From Symmetrospora coprosmae (Eukaryota; Basidiomycota; Cystobasidiomycetes; Symmetrosporaceae), in the NCBI GenBank assembly GCA_008802785.1, contig VUYT01000025.1:124001-188000 (forward strand): a stretch of 64,000 nucleotides of DNA, in the 5' to 3' direction. The first letter of the stretch is position 1. The number at the start of each line of letters is the position of its first letter. A model generated the notes under the pieces. The model had not been told where the DNA came from and made no database searches. It saw only the letters and a list, made by a program, of their open reading frames with translations. Of this stretch, positions 45,801 through 56,994 are shown one piece after another. Both the position numbers and the translations under genes were made by a program.

Positions 45801-48133
45801 GGCACACACCGTCGCATACGCATTCGGGCCTAGGCTGATTGATCGATCATGCGCAGCGATATTGAGCATCTCCGTGATCAGCACCAATCTCAGCAGACTG
45901 AGCAGCAGAGCTTATCGAGCCAGTCGCAGGCTATGCTCAACCTCAACCTCAAGCTGCAGTCCACAGTCCTCCGCAACCAGAGCAAGACTGTCGACTTTGA
46001 GCTACGCAAGTTCGAGGCCCAGCAGGCGCGACGTCAGCTGTCTATTCTCACGCCGTACCTGCCGGCGGCCTTCCACGAGGAGGACCGCGCCGCCATCGAC
46101 GCGCTGCTGTTTTTCGAAAGACTGGGCGCAAAGACAGAGATCTTGCTCCGGGCTGTCGATGCGGTGCATGGGCTGAGCGACGGCGCCTTCCCCGAGACGG
46201 TGTCAGATACACTCGTGCCCGTGTGCGAGGCGCGCACCAAGCTCGCACGCTTCACAGTGCTCTGCCGCCGCTTCACGGTCAATCTGCAGCGGTGCGACCC
46301 GCCGACATTTGTCAAGATGGGCCGCGTGTATGTGGAGCTTGCGGGAATGGAGAAGCGCATCGACAGCCTCATCGAGCTCGCAAAGGTGTCGGAGCTGCGC
46401 GAAGCCGAAGCTGGCGCCGAGATCGAGCGCTTCACGGCGCAGGCGGCGCATGTCGCCGAGTCGCACTTGGGTGAAAGTGGGCTTGACTATGGAGAGCAGC
46501 AGCTCGGCTTGCTGCTCGGTCTGGACCTCGACCTGGATACGTTCGTTGCGGGCGTCGGCTACGCCAAGCAGACCCTGGCGCTGCTTCTTCGAGAAGCAGG
46601 TACGTCCCGCTTCTCGTCTCCCAGCCTACGTAGCTGAAAGGGCTGACTCCTATCCTGACAGACGTCTCGGTCGAGACTGGAGGTGCGGACATCGACGAAG
46701 TTGTCTTCGCTCGGCTGCAAGGCCTCGTCGACTCGGCCAGAACGCTCAAGACTGCATCTAGAAAGCTCGTCCGGAAGATCGAAGAAGTCTCTGTCGATTC
46801 TTGCTCTCTGCGGACCGAGACAAGCGAGTCGTTCCAGGCAGCGAGTGTCAACATGCGGTCCATTGCTGTTTTTGCCAGCAAGGTGAGCGCCCCGCGTTTG
46901 CTGACCGCTCCAAGTTACCGCTGACATGACAAGTCGTCTCGATGGCAAAGCTCTCCGACCTCGTGTCTCGCTACACGCTTGAAGTCCGAACTTCACGAGA
47001 ACCTTTCCAGCTGTCCACCTTCGCGAGCATCACGCAGGAAGCGGCTGCTGACGTGCGCAGCCAGAGTAAAGACCTGCTAGGCGTCGAGGTGGTACTGCGC
47101 AACCTGCAGCAAGCCCTGACACTAGCGGTCTCTGCCGCACTCGAGCCCGAGAATGTCGTCAGGGGTTAGTCCACGGGCGAAATATGTTGACATGCCGCCG
47201 TCCAGCTGACGCAGTGAGCTGCACGCCGTACTTCGCAGGCATTTACGAAGCGCCCTGGGTCAGCCGAGTGGCGCAGATGCACTCAAGCGCTGCCCGAGAT
47301 CTTGATGCAGAGCAAAAGGTAATCAAGCTCAGCGAGGACGTGAAAGATCTAGCACGCGAGATCCGAGCGAAGGACCAGACCATCCAAGAGGCATCCGTCA
47401 AGATCGAGCTACTCGAAAAGCGCACAGAGGGCGTCAAGCGTCAAGCGGACGCGCTCGCCGCGATGGAGGGCGAGGTCGTCAAGGCTCGGGAGCAGGAGCG
47501 CGAACTCGAGCGCACCGTCGAACAGCTTCAGCAGGACTACGACGGCATGGCGGCGGAGAATGCAAAGCTCAAGCTCGCCGTTCCAGCTGAAAAGGCCGCT
47601 GGGCCAGGCATCGAGGCTGGCGAGTACACCACTTTTACGGGCTCACTCGAGGTTTCGCATCTCGTCCAGCAGGTATGCACATGGGATGTAGGCCGATGTC
47701 CTTTGGACTCTCGCTCATGCTATTCTATCTTTTGACACAGATTGAGACGCTCGGAAACACGGTCCGCTTCTTGCGCAGGCAGAATGCCTTCTTCCGCTCG
47801 CAGGAGCTCTTCAAGGACTTCAGCGAGCTTCCCGCGTACGAGAGCGTTGTGCCACGCAGGGGTGGGGCGGAAAGCGACGCCGCTCGACAGTTCCGGGAGG
47901 AGACTGCCGCTCTTCACAGGGAGGTTGCCACCTTGTCCTCGCGCGCTAGGGTGGTGGACCTGAACGCTGTCGATCCGAAGAAGGCGTGGCAGCCGGCAGA
48001 AAGACAGCCCTCAGCTCAACTGGCTGCTAAGAGGGTACAGCTTCTCGCACTGAAAGCCAGAGTGGACGAGCTCACCGAGCAGAAGAGGGAGCTGGCTGCC
48101 AGGCGACGGATGCCGAGTGTCGTCAGGCTGTGA
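42845..48133 (+). CDS. NIP100: dynactin p150Glued subunit (CAP-Gly)
   Basis: Thirteen exons: 42845-43009, 43168-43320, 43378-44839, 44914-45037, 45118-45209, 45282-45418, 45496-45607, 45678-45795, 45857-46599, 46662-46882, 46951-47164, 47239-47672, 47741-48133. They give 1,455 aa. A CAP-Gly domain is at the N-terminus (TGRVRFVGQTAFAAGKWIGIELDE, GKNDG then GKPYFTLEKHGTLSGVFVRP). A Ser/Pro-rich basic region follows, then coiled coil (residues about 440-570), LAFIQLAKQNERLKEALMRLRDLT, and the dynactin domain (TPYLPAAFHEEDRAAIDALL). The C-terminus is a second coiled coil. Intron 46883-46950 ends in AAG, needed for ASKLSDLVSRYTLE. The first intron contains a (TGGA)n tract. Family knowledge: it links dynein to microtubules and cargo. 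Confidence 0.92.
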
Positions 48134-48280
48134 GACCCATCAGTCAAGAAGCCGTAGAGTGCCGTGCCCCTGTTGTTGTCCATATATCCTGCTCTTACAC
48201 GCAAGAAAACGCCAAATTTGGTTGCTACATCTCCGCGAACCCAGCAAATCCAGATAAAGCGACTCATGCCCGTAGCCATC

Positions 48281-49896
48281 TTAATACTCGTCTTCGCTTT
48301 CCCAGGTCCGGCCTAGCTCTTCCGCTTCGATCTGTTTCTCCTGTTCCCACTGGCAAACGGATGCGGGCTAGCCGATACCGTCCAGCTGATGCAGCCTACG
48401 CATCCCTGAGGAGGACCCACCTGCTCGGCAGTAACTTGAAAGTCTTCCGCATCGTCCCAGTCGCCGTCCGACTCGTCCCCCTCACTGTCTCCCTCTCCGC
48501 CAGTCTGGGTTGTGACCGGACCGTCCGCGGTGAATGTGAAGCCCCTCGCGTCTGCTAGACTTAGGAACGCGGCGTACTCTGTTGCGCTCCAGGTCCAGTC
48601 CCCTCGTATACCTGGCTGATCAGGAGCTGTAGCCAGCAGCTCCCTGATGTTGCGGCGGCGCTGGTCCTCGCGTCCTTGAAGGGAGACGCTCGCGAGTTTC
48701 GTCTCTGCGGGCGGCAGCCAACGCAGACTCTCGAGCACGTCTTCAGGCGGCAAAGACGGCGCATAGTGCACCTCCAGGGTCGACAGGCTCGGCAGAGCGT
48801 GTCGCGGAAGACTCGTCCAGTGTCGCGATGTGATCGCTTCTCCGCCGAGCCGCAGCGAGCTGAGTCTCCGGAAATGTCCCAGTGAGGATGGAAGCAGCGC
48901 AGCCTCGCCTTCTACTGCTTCATTGTCGGCCGCGTCCTCCAAGTTATCCGCTCGCTCGTCCAGCTGTCCACTATCCCCCTCGAAAGCGAAATGGTCTAAA
49001 TGTGGCGCTGTCTTGGTGATGAGCTTGAGCACATTCGGCTTGAGAATTCTTTCCCCTTTCCCGCCTGCATCGTCCGACAAGAAAGCGAGCCTGAGCGTCC
49101 GCAGACTTTTGTACTCGACTGTCACTGCTGTGAGCCAGTCGAGAACCTGGCCGGACACGGTACACTCCTGCAGGACGAGTGTGACGAGTCGGAAAGACGG
49201 CTTGTCCGTAATGCTGGTCTCGCCGAACTCGCTGAAGTTGCACTTCCAGAGGTCGAGGTAGGTAAGGCGGTCGAAGGCCGTGAAAGCTGGGAGGAAGACA
49301 TTCGTCGGCAGGGTGAGGGTAAATTGCGCGGCTTCGAGGCGGGACTCGCGGTCTCCCGCTTCCGGATAGGGAGCCTGGGGCACGACGAAGAGCGTCTGTA
49401 GTGCTGGCGCGAGCTCGCCCAGTGATGTGTCGTCCGAAGGGAGAAGATTCGTCTCCCATTTGAGCTCTACTAGACTCTTGCCGGCCGCCAGAGTCCGCAC
49501 TAGGCGCGTGAGATGCCCTTCCTCCGCACGCACCGCGTCCAGCGCAGACCGCTTTGTATTCCGTCTGGTACTCGGGCCCGACGCATTGGCGGGGACTGCG
49601 CGCGAGTTGATGAGCGCGCGCTGAACGCCGCCTTCCCGCTCCCGTACGGCTAGAGCGCGCACGAAGCCGGCGCATACTGTGTTGTTTTCGAGCGCGCCGA
49701 ACAGCTTCTGGCCGCGCGGTGAAATCTCGTATGCGACTTTGCTGTACAGTTGTTTGAGACACAACACGCTGAAGTGCTTGCACACGCGAGCGTAGAGGAG
49801 CAGCTGCTGGCGGCGCTTCTGGCGTGTCGGTTGTGCCGATGCGCCAAGGGCGAGACAGGTTGAGAGCAGTTCATTTGGGAGATCGAGTACACGCAT
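48281..49896 (-). CDS. F-box-like / leucine-rich protein
   Basis: Exons 49896-48421 and 48349-48281 encode 514 aa. The start MRVLDLPNELLSTCLAL ... LLLYARVCKHFSVLCLKQLYSKV fits an F-box. Leucine-rich segments follow (LVELKWETNLLP, LTYLDLWKCNFSEF, LRTLRLAFLSDD, LSSLRLGGEAI, LSTLEVHYAPSL), then an acidic tail (EGDESDGDWDDAEDF). The 71-nt GTGGGT..CAG intron is preferred because it gives the acidic end EELGRTWESEDEY rather than reading on to 48313. It is probably an SCF substrate receptor of unknown target. Its layout resembles the gene at 12110, without obvious close paralogy. Confidence 0.7.
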
Positions 49897-50215
49897 CGCA
49901 CAGGCGAGTGCAGGCAAGAGATGTGTTGGTGAATGTGAATGAATGTGCAGTATATGCAGACTATGGACAAGGAAGTCTCCCTAGATGATGCGGGCAGGAG
50001 TGTAACAGCAAGGGCAGCCGGAATGCCCCGAGGTGCGACCAGGTGCAAAGGGCTTATCCGCCTTGAACAGGTATACGCGACGTGCGAAGCTAGCGTAAAT
50101 CATTGCGTGTACTGGTATCTGCATGACATGGCTCGCTCGCCTGAGAACCAGGCAAAGCTTTCGGCATGCCCTTTTCTGTTCTCCGCATTTTATCCTCTTC
50201 GACTCAGTGTGCTCC
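49897..50215. other. intergenic, no gene seen
   Basis: 319 bp between the F-box-like gene start and the 3' end of the DUF3072 gene. Nothing distinctive. Confidence 0.4.
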
Positions 50216-50933
50216 CTACATCCCCGTCTTCTCCTTGAGCTCCTCGATCTTCTTGGAGGCCTCTGCCTTGTCCAGCCCTCCGACGTTCACATCGTCGCCC
50301 GCCCTTTGCGCCATGGCCCCAACTGCTCAGAAGGGGACCAGCATCGACACGTCAGTCTGGCTGTGCCAGTACCCAACACGGAGCGTCGCACGCACTGTAC
50401 GCTCTCTGCTTCTGCGTTGCGTCCTCCTGTCCGGTGGTCCACTCTTTCGGATCCTTGTCGATAGCGTCGCCCTGCTTGTTCTCCGTGGACGTTGTCCCGC
50501 CCTCCTTGTTAGACTCGCGCGGGGCGTTCTTGAGCTCCTCGATCTTTTGCGATGCGGATCCCTTGTCGAGCGAAGCCGTGTCAACATCGACGCCCTTCTC
50601 CTCCGCGAGAGACTGGATGAAGCCCTCTGTTGTTCGCGCGCGCGGAGAGACGCGTTAGCTGGGTGACATCATCGGCAGGTCCCTGTATATGGCCCGCTTG
50701 CCTTGCTTCGAGGTCATGGGGTCGCCTCCGGTGGCCCTGTTCAGCGTATGGGAGTCAGATCTGGGTACGCGACTGCACAGCATCCCTCTACGCACCATGT
50801 CTTGGGATCGGGGACGTTGGTGTCGGACTGCGGCGCGCGACGCGTTCAGCCCGCCCGATGCGGAGTTCGCCGGTCAGTGAGCGCTGGAACCGAGCCACCA
50901 AAGCTCCGTCTCGTCTTGTCTGTCGCTCACCAT
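50216..50933 (-). CDS. small protein with two DUF3072-like repeats
   Basis: Exons 50933-50931 (the ATG alone), 50827-50796, 50736-50702, 50626-50396 and 50322-50216 give 135 aa. Two repeats are visible: WATGGDPMTSKQEGFIQSL ... DKGSASQKIEELK, and WTTGQEDATQKQRAYIGAM ... LDKAEASKKIEELK, each ending in the KxEASxxIxxL helix of DUF3072. The third intron (50627-50701) has a GC donor (GCAAGC) and AG acceptor; only this choice gives the continuous KQEGFIQ reading. Each intron keeps the frame, and the total is divisible by three. Function of the family is unknown to me; the fold resembles small helical stress or DNA-associated domains, but this is a guess. Confidence 0.75.
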
Positions 50934-51258
50934 TATGGCGTAAAGCGGTATGTAGATCTGCGGCGAGAGATGGTCAATTGTGGGTGAGCGAAGCAGAGCA
51001 AGAGCAAGAGCAGAGAGGGATGTGTCCTTATGTAGTGGCAAATCATTGTCCAGATCGACAGCCTCGGACCATGTCCGAATACATCTACTCTCTACTCGAA
51101 ATCGCCATGTTCCCTTGCTAGCAACAACCGCATCCCATCGCATCGCATCGCATCGCATCGCATATTGCTTCATCCTCGTTTTACATCCTCGCTGCTTCGC
51201 CTACTAAAAGGCCCCCATTCTCCTTGCAGAAGTCGCCCCTTCGTCGGCGACTGCAGCG
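50934..51258. promoter_or_regulatory. divergent promoter with pentamer repeat
   Basis: 325 bp between the DUF3072 gene and the lipase gene. It carries (CATCG)n, about six units at 51135-51165, and an inverted repeat GTCGCC / GGCGAC at 51232-51251 just before ATG 51259. Confidence 0.5.
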
Positions 51259-52739
51259 ATGTCGACGCCGTCGTCATCGTCATCTTCGGCGGGAAAGGAC
51301 ATCCACCTTCTGGTCGTCTGTCATGGCTTGTGGGGTAGCGTCTCGCACGTCGAGAACCTGAGCAACAAGGTCTCGGAAGTTCACGCACGACGAGCGTCAA
51401 ATTCAGACGATGCGGAGCTGCGCGTGCTAATCCCGAAAACGAACGAGTCGGACCTCACGTACGACGGCATAGACCTCTGTGCGCATCGCGCCGTCGCAGA
51501 GATAGATGCATTCATCGCGGCGCTCTCGGAGCAGCGGATAGTGCGCTTCAGCATCGTCGGATATAGCCTCGGTGGCCTGATCGCCCGATACGTCGTCGGC
51601 GTCCTCGAGTCGCGAACCCCGTCCTTCTTTGATAACATCGAGCCTGCCAACTTCGCTACCTTCGCCTCGCCCGCTATTGGCATCCCAGTGTACCCAAGCT
51701 TCGTCTCGCGCGCGACAAACTACCTCGGCGCCCGGTTACTCAGCAACACCGGGCAGCAGCTGTACGCGGCCGATGATTATCTGAATGGCAAGAGCTTGCT
51801 TGAAGTGATGGCTCAGCCAGGTGGGTTGCTCATCGACGAAGGAGCGGTATCCATCAGCAGCAGCTGAAGTATCGCCCGCTCGCAGGCACGAGTTTCCACA
51901 CGGGGCTGACGCGCTTCAAGAAGAAGGCCATCTTCGCAAACACCGTCAACGATCGCACTGTCCCATTCGCCACGGGCGGCTTTCCTGAATCACACACGGA
52001 CATCTACGCCCGCGCCGACCGGATAGCCCGGCTGTATGCCAAGGACCCCGGCGCACTCTACGTCGACCTAGCCGATGGCGGTCTCGTCCTCACATTCGAG
52101 GACGACTGCCCGTACATCATTCGTGACGCTCAACAGAAGGGCCAAGCATCTCAGGGCGAGGAGAGTGGCGGCGTGATCAATCCAGATGCAGCACAGCCTC
52201 CAGCACATCCAAAGCAGTCCCGCATCCCCAGCCTGCCGTTCTTTCTCCGCCCATCCACCTTCTCCGCCGTTCCCTATCGCCTGGGGTACGTTGTGCCCTT
52301 CCTCATGCCGGTTCTGCTGCCCTCGTTCGTCGTGTACATCGGCAGCCGGTTCCTGCTTTCCAGCCGGACGAGCCAGAAGCGCATACGTGCAATGTACACG
52401 GGCGAGCTGGGCACCGCGCACGACCGGCTGCGTAGCGTCGGGCTCGCCATTGAGGACACCTACGATGAGCTGGCAGGAGACGCACTCGGCGCAGCGGCCA
52501 GTGAGCCCGGGTCAGCGGTGGCCCAGCGCACAGCCGAGGACACGGACGCCATTCTGACACACGCGCAGCGGCGCATGGCGGATAACCTCAACGCCGTCCC
52601 TGGCCTTGAGAAGCACCTCGTCTATCTGCCACACTCGCGGAACTCGCATGGGGCCATCGTTGCACGGGATCTTCGATGGGATGGGAACGAGAAGGGTCTG
52701 GAGATTATCGGTTGGTGGGCAGAACGAATCGTGCTATAG
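51259..52739 (+). CDS. Rog1-like DUF676 serine lipase
   Basis: Exons 51259-51820 and 51886-52739 give 471 aa. The N-terminus reads DIHLLVVCHGLWGSVSHVENL, with the oxyanion HG pair. The nucleophile S103 lies in GYSLGG (VGYSLGGLIARYVVG). NDRTVPF supplies a likely catalytic Asp, and HSRNSHGAIV near the C-terminus a candidate His. A hydrophobic stretch around residues 325-350 (LGYVVPFLMPVLLPSFVVYI) may insert into membrane. The 65-nt intron is supported by the joined reading PGTSFHTGLTRFKKKAIFANTVNDRT. Family knowledge: yeast relatives (Rog1, Lpl1, YOR059C) hydrolyse acylglycerols or phospholipids, often at lipid droplets. Confidence 0.88.
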
Positions 52740-52828
52740 AGCGGCAGTTCCTCTTGTTTGTTGTGGCAGCTGCACATCCTCATCAGACCACATATCGCCA
52801 TCTTTTGCATTTACAGCTTCTGTCATTC

Positions 52829-53485
52829 TCATTCCATCGTGACGATAACCTTGCCCTTGGCTCTCCCGCTCAGCATGACTTTGTAAGCCTCGAGTGCGTT
52901 TTCGAACTTGTGCTCGCTGTCGATGACGGCCTTTAGCTTGCCATCCTCGAGCCAGCTGGCCAGCTGCCGCAAGGCTCCACCGAGCGTCTCAGGCTTGAGC
53001 ATGACGAAGCTGTAAGGTATTTTGTTGCCTCCGAGGAAAGTGGGGCGGAGCTTGGCGTCGGCGAAGCTCAGTCCAGCCTGTAGGCGACGTCGAAGTCAGC
53101 TGCTGTTGCCTCCCAGATACCCATTCTAGATCGCGCTCACCGAGATTGCGCTTGTGAGCGTGTCACTGGGTAGCGAAATGGTGGCGACGTGCCCAGTGGG
53201 CTTCACAAAGCCTTCGCACCTGTGGTATACTGTAAGAGAGCGGGTGTTTCAGTTGATGCGAACGCAGCACAGACAAGATTCAGTTTCAGCACTTACACTC
53301 GGGCGTACCGATGGACTGCAGCGGATGAAGGGGCCAGTCAGCACTTCTGCGCTGGGCGGTAAGAAGCCGAGCAAGACTGGTACTCACGTCAAAGACGACG
53401 TCGAACTTTCTGTCGTCGTCCCCGTACCGCTGCGCAAGGCCAACAGGGAAGAATGCCCCAGAAGCTCGCTTCTTCTCCTGTAGGC
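52829..53485 (-). pseudogene. C-terminal half of a zinc-type dehydrogenase/quinone reductase
   Basis: Exons 53485-53388, 53315-53297, 53229-53141 and 53077-52829, with clean GT..AG introns, read LQEKKRASGAFFPVGLAQRY, KFDVVFDSIGTPELYHRCEGFVKPTGHVATI and end AYKVMLSGRAKGKVIVTM. This is the C-terminal half of a medium-chain NADPH dehydrogenase (RTN4IP1/zeta-crystallin type). The N-terminal GroES-like part and the nucleotide-binding glycine motif are missing: upstream the frame becomes unrelated sequence, and the PKR1 start codon (+) lies 328 bp away. It is either a truncated gene still expressed from an unrecognised first exon or a remnant. The coding part itself shows no stop codons. Confidence 0.6.
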
Positions 53486-53812
53486 CTGAGAAGGCGTACC
53501 CGTCAGTCACGTGCAATCTTGCCACCTGCCTGCGACCGCTTGCATGCACCGAGCAGCAGCAGCACAGCACAGCACAGCACAGCAGCCAGGAGCCTGCGGA
53601 TGGGCTCACCTGGCTGGGATGGCTCGGGATGCAAATGGGATGTGTCCATCCGACGCTTGATGCTGAGGCCCCTGCCGGCTCTGGGCTCGGTCCGAGGTAG
53701 ATGCGCACCCACGGCCGTCGTTCAGGCACCAGAGTACCCGTAGGCCCGCGGACAGAGCGAATGACGGCCACCCTCTCACCATTCTTTAAGCAGCATCTGC
53801 TATACCGCCAGA

Positions 53813-54435
53813 ATGACAAACATACTCACAGACAGTGCGGATCCGCCTGTCTCTATCCGGTCCCTGTATTTGCGCCGAGCTGACCGGACGCCCGCCGCCC
53901 AGTCATCGACTCCATCTTCAAGCCATCGACAAAGCCTCAACGCGGCCTCGTCCTGGCCATGAATGCCTCGTTCTACGGTCAGCTGGGCCGGTTCCTGCCT
54001 CATGGATGCGGAAGACTGTCCTGCCAATCTGATGCCCGTTCGCACGCGCTCGCGTCCTGCGCACAGGCCTCTTTCTTACGCTCTTCGGCATGGCCATACT
54101 CACCTCATGGAACATCCACGTTCTCGCACTCCTCGCCATCTCCATCCTCCTGTTCGGAAGCATACAGTGGTGCGTTTCGTTGGACGTGAAATTGCAATGC
54201 ATTCCGCGCGGCCGGGCTAACAGTTGGGCGACGCAGGTTCATCAACGAATTGGGCCGATTGGAAGCACAAAAGGCTCAAGAGGGCAAATCGATAGTTGAA
54301 TCGGACGGCGTTGCAGATGCGCTATCGGCTCAAGATACGTCCGCCGCGCGGACAGGCAGCACAACGTCGCGGCAAGATGCGTCCATGAATCCGGCATTGA
54401 CGGAGCGCAAGGCGAAAATGTCGTCCGGCGAATGA
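53813..54435 (+). CDS. PKR1: Pkr1-like V-ATPase assembly factor
   Basis: Exons 53813-53834, 53903-53977, 54067-54169 and 54237-54435 give 132 aa, the usual small size. The sequence starts MTNILTDIIDSIFKPSTKPQ, then RGLVLAMNASFYGLFL, with two hydrophobic helices (the second IHVLALLAISILLFGSIQW), then FINELGRLEAQKAQEGK and a hydrophilic tail. Start MTN and the DxIFxP segment are typical of the PKR1 family. The introns are 68, 89 and 67 nt. Family knowledge: Pkr1 is an ER membrane protein needed for assembly of the V-ATPase Vo sector. Confidence 0.88.
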
Positions 54436-54649
54436 GGCAGAGCCCGCAGAGAGACAATGTACGATGTGCGGGTACATTACTGGCTGACTGGACCTATGCA
54501 AGGTGGAAAACACGTCGAGTGCCATGCCAGCATTGCTACATAAAACAGACGATGCATGCAAGCTAAAGGTGGACGTATGTGCGTCTAGACAAGCCATGCA
54601 CTGATACTACAACAATCACAGACTGCATCGTGCGTGACGCCAAACTGCT

Positions 54650-56729
54650 CTACCTTGGCCATCGGCCATCCCCACCTGGTGGGACCGTTTGTGAAGGCGC
54701 GTTGGGCGTCAAGTTTGCTTCCAGTTTCGCTGCCTCCCTCTCTTGTGCAGCGCTCATTCCCCTACCATCATTCTCGGGGTACAGCGCAGACGTCGACTCA
54801 CGCCCAGCAACGCCATCCGCGTCAGGTTCGTCAGTAGGCACGGGGATGGCCCCACCCTTCCCTGCCTTCTCCTTTTCTTTCGACAGCACGACCCACACGG
54901 TCGACGCCATGATGATGGTCGCGCCCACGGACGAGAGCAGGTCCATCGTCTCGCCGAAGATGAGGTACTGCAGCAGGAGCGCCCAGAAGAGCTGCGTGTA
55001 GTTGCCCAGCATGCACCGCCCCACGCGCTCAATCTGGAGCGCCTTGCCGAGCAGGAACTGCGCGAAGAAGCCGCACACGCCCTGTGTTGTGTTGGGCGGA
55101 CATCAGTTCTGGAGTGACAGTCTGGGAGCGAGCGCAAACAGCCCGCTCGCTCACAATGACGGCCAGGTAGACCCAGAAGACGGGCTTGTGCGGCATGACA
55201 AAGCTTTGCCCTGGCAAGATCAGTGGCGTGAGTACTGCAACGAGTGTGCATGCCTGGCATCGACCGGTTGAGGCGCATCATCAGCCAAGAGGGGACTGCA
55301 CCGCACGACGCACACGACCCCAGGCCTGAACCGGACGCACCATGCAGAAATAAGACACGGTATGCAGCGCGTGCGCCTGTTTCCCGATTTTGCGGATGGT
55401 CGTGTACGCGCCGCTGGCGCCGAGGACGCCGACGAGCGCAATGCCAACGGCCATGATGCGCTCTTCGGGCGTGACGCCATCCTCTCGCTGTGCCATGGAG
55501 CCGAACAGGAACTCTGGCTGCGCGACGAGGACGGTCCCAACGAGCGAGATGAGCCCCGCCGTCGCCTCCTTCAGCGTGTATGGCTCCGAGAGGAAGAAGG
55601 CCGCCAGCAGGCCCGTCACTGTCGGCGCAAGGAAGTTGAGCACGGTCGCGTCGGACAGGGAGAGGTATTGTAGCGAGGTGTAGCTCCCGAAAAGCCCGAA
55701 GAAGCCGATCAGACCTGATGTAGGGAGCGCAGAACCAGTTGAGCGACTCTCTTGACCGTGTACAGGCGGAAAAGAGGCCTACCTCGAAGGACTAGCCAGC
55801 CTCGGACGGGTTTCGGGCCAAGGAACGGGTCGGGAACTGTGGAGAAGCAGCTGGTAAGCATCGGATGTACGCATCGAGGGAAGAACAGAGACCTTCGCGT
55901 ACCCTCCTTGTACCGCAGCGTAATGTAACAGCCGAACCAAGTGATACCCATGCGCGTGAGGATGAGCTCCCACACTGGCACTGCGACTTCAGCGTTGCTC
56001 GTCATCAGTTTGACCTAGAGCGAGCATAGATCCATACCATGCCATGCCGGAGTCGTGTCAGCTGGTCTCGTCTGCGTCTCCTCAGAGGTTGACTGCCTCG
56101 GGGCGCACCATGACATTCATTGCTGCGAAGCAGGCCTGGCTCAGGATGATCATGAGCAGCCCTCTGTTCTCCATGACGACTTTCCTGATGCCCGCTGTAG
56201 CTTTGCTGAAGCTGCGGGAACGGAGTCTGCGCGCTCCTCCTCGTATCAACCCTCCGTCATCGCCAGCATCCCCATCCCCCTCGTACAGTTTGCGCTTGTC
56301 GACGGGCTGTGCTCGACTGCCGTTCCCACTCCGCCGTGAGGATGCACCACCCTGGCTATCGTATGCCTCCACATCGTCATCCTCGTCCTCCTGAATGATG
56401 TGCAGGTCGCCGCCGGCGGCTCCGGCTGCCGAAGATGACGGACCGAGCAATCGCCCAGCCTCATCGCGCGAGCTGTATGTGCTGTCCAAGCTGGCTGTGC
56501 GCTCGTGTCCGCCCAGCAAGCTGCTCGACGAGTCCCTACTGTGCCGCGGCGAGTCCTCCATCTCGTACTGGTCGTAGCGCGATGATGCTGCTGGCCGCGG
56601 TGTCGCGGGAGGTGTCCCCTCGGCAGAGGCTGAGGACGTCGCTGCAGCTGTGGCGCCTATCGTTGTGGGCACGATAAGTGCTGCAGACTCCCCTATGCGT
56701 ACACTCGATGTGGAAGCAGCCGTTGTCAT
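54650..56729 (-). CDS. EamA-type (DMT superfamily) transporter
   Basis: Exons 56729-56109, 56014-55903, 55836-55783, 55714-55319, 55234-55155 and 55081-54650 give 564 aa. After a 170-residue Ser-rich N-terminus come about ten hydrophobic segments, for example GLLMIILSQACFAAMNVMV, LIGFFGLFGSYTSLQYLSL, TVTGLLAAFFLSEPYTL, IALVGVLGASGAYTTIRKIG, VFWVYLAVIGVCGFFAQFLL and LLSSVGATIIMASTVWVVL. Each EamA half ends in the expected E-P-containing loop. The donor of the fourth intron (GTCGTG) is weak. The C-terminal tail is hydrophilic. Substrate unknown; fungal relatives are annotated as solute carriers or drug/metabolite exporters. Confidence 0.82.
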
Positions 56730-56994
56730 TGCATCGTGGATGGGGAGAAAGAGAAGAGAGGAGGACTGCGTGCGCTCTCGAGATGCCGCCCGAGCTCCAA
56801 GCAGGCCCCGGTGGCAAAACAGTTATGGAGCTTGGGGCCGACAAGGCAGACAGACACTGTTACGTCTCGCAGTCCCTCTCACCGTCTCAATAGCATTCCT
56901 ATGCGACAGACAACATCGTGCTTGGACACATAACTGATTCGTTCTCGTTATCTATGCCATAAGGTGCAGATGCACAAGGGCGGAAACCACCGAC

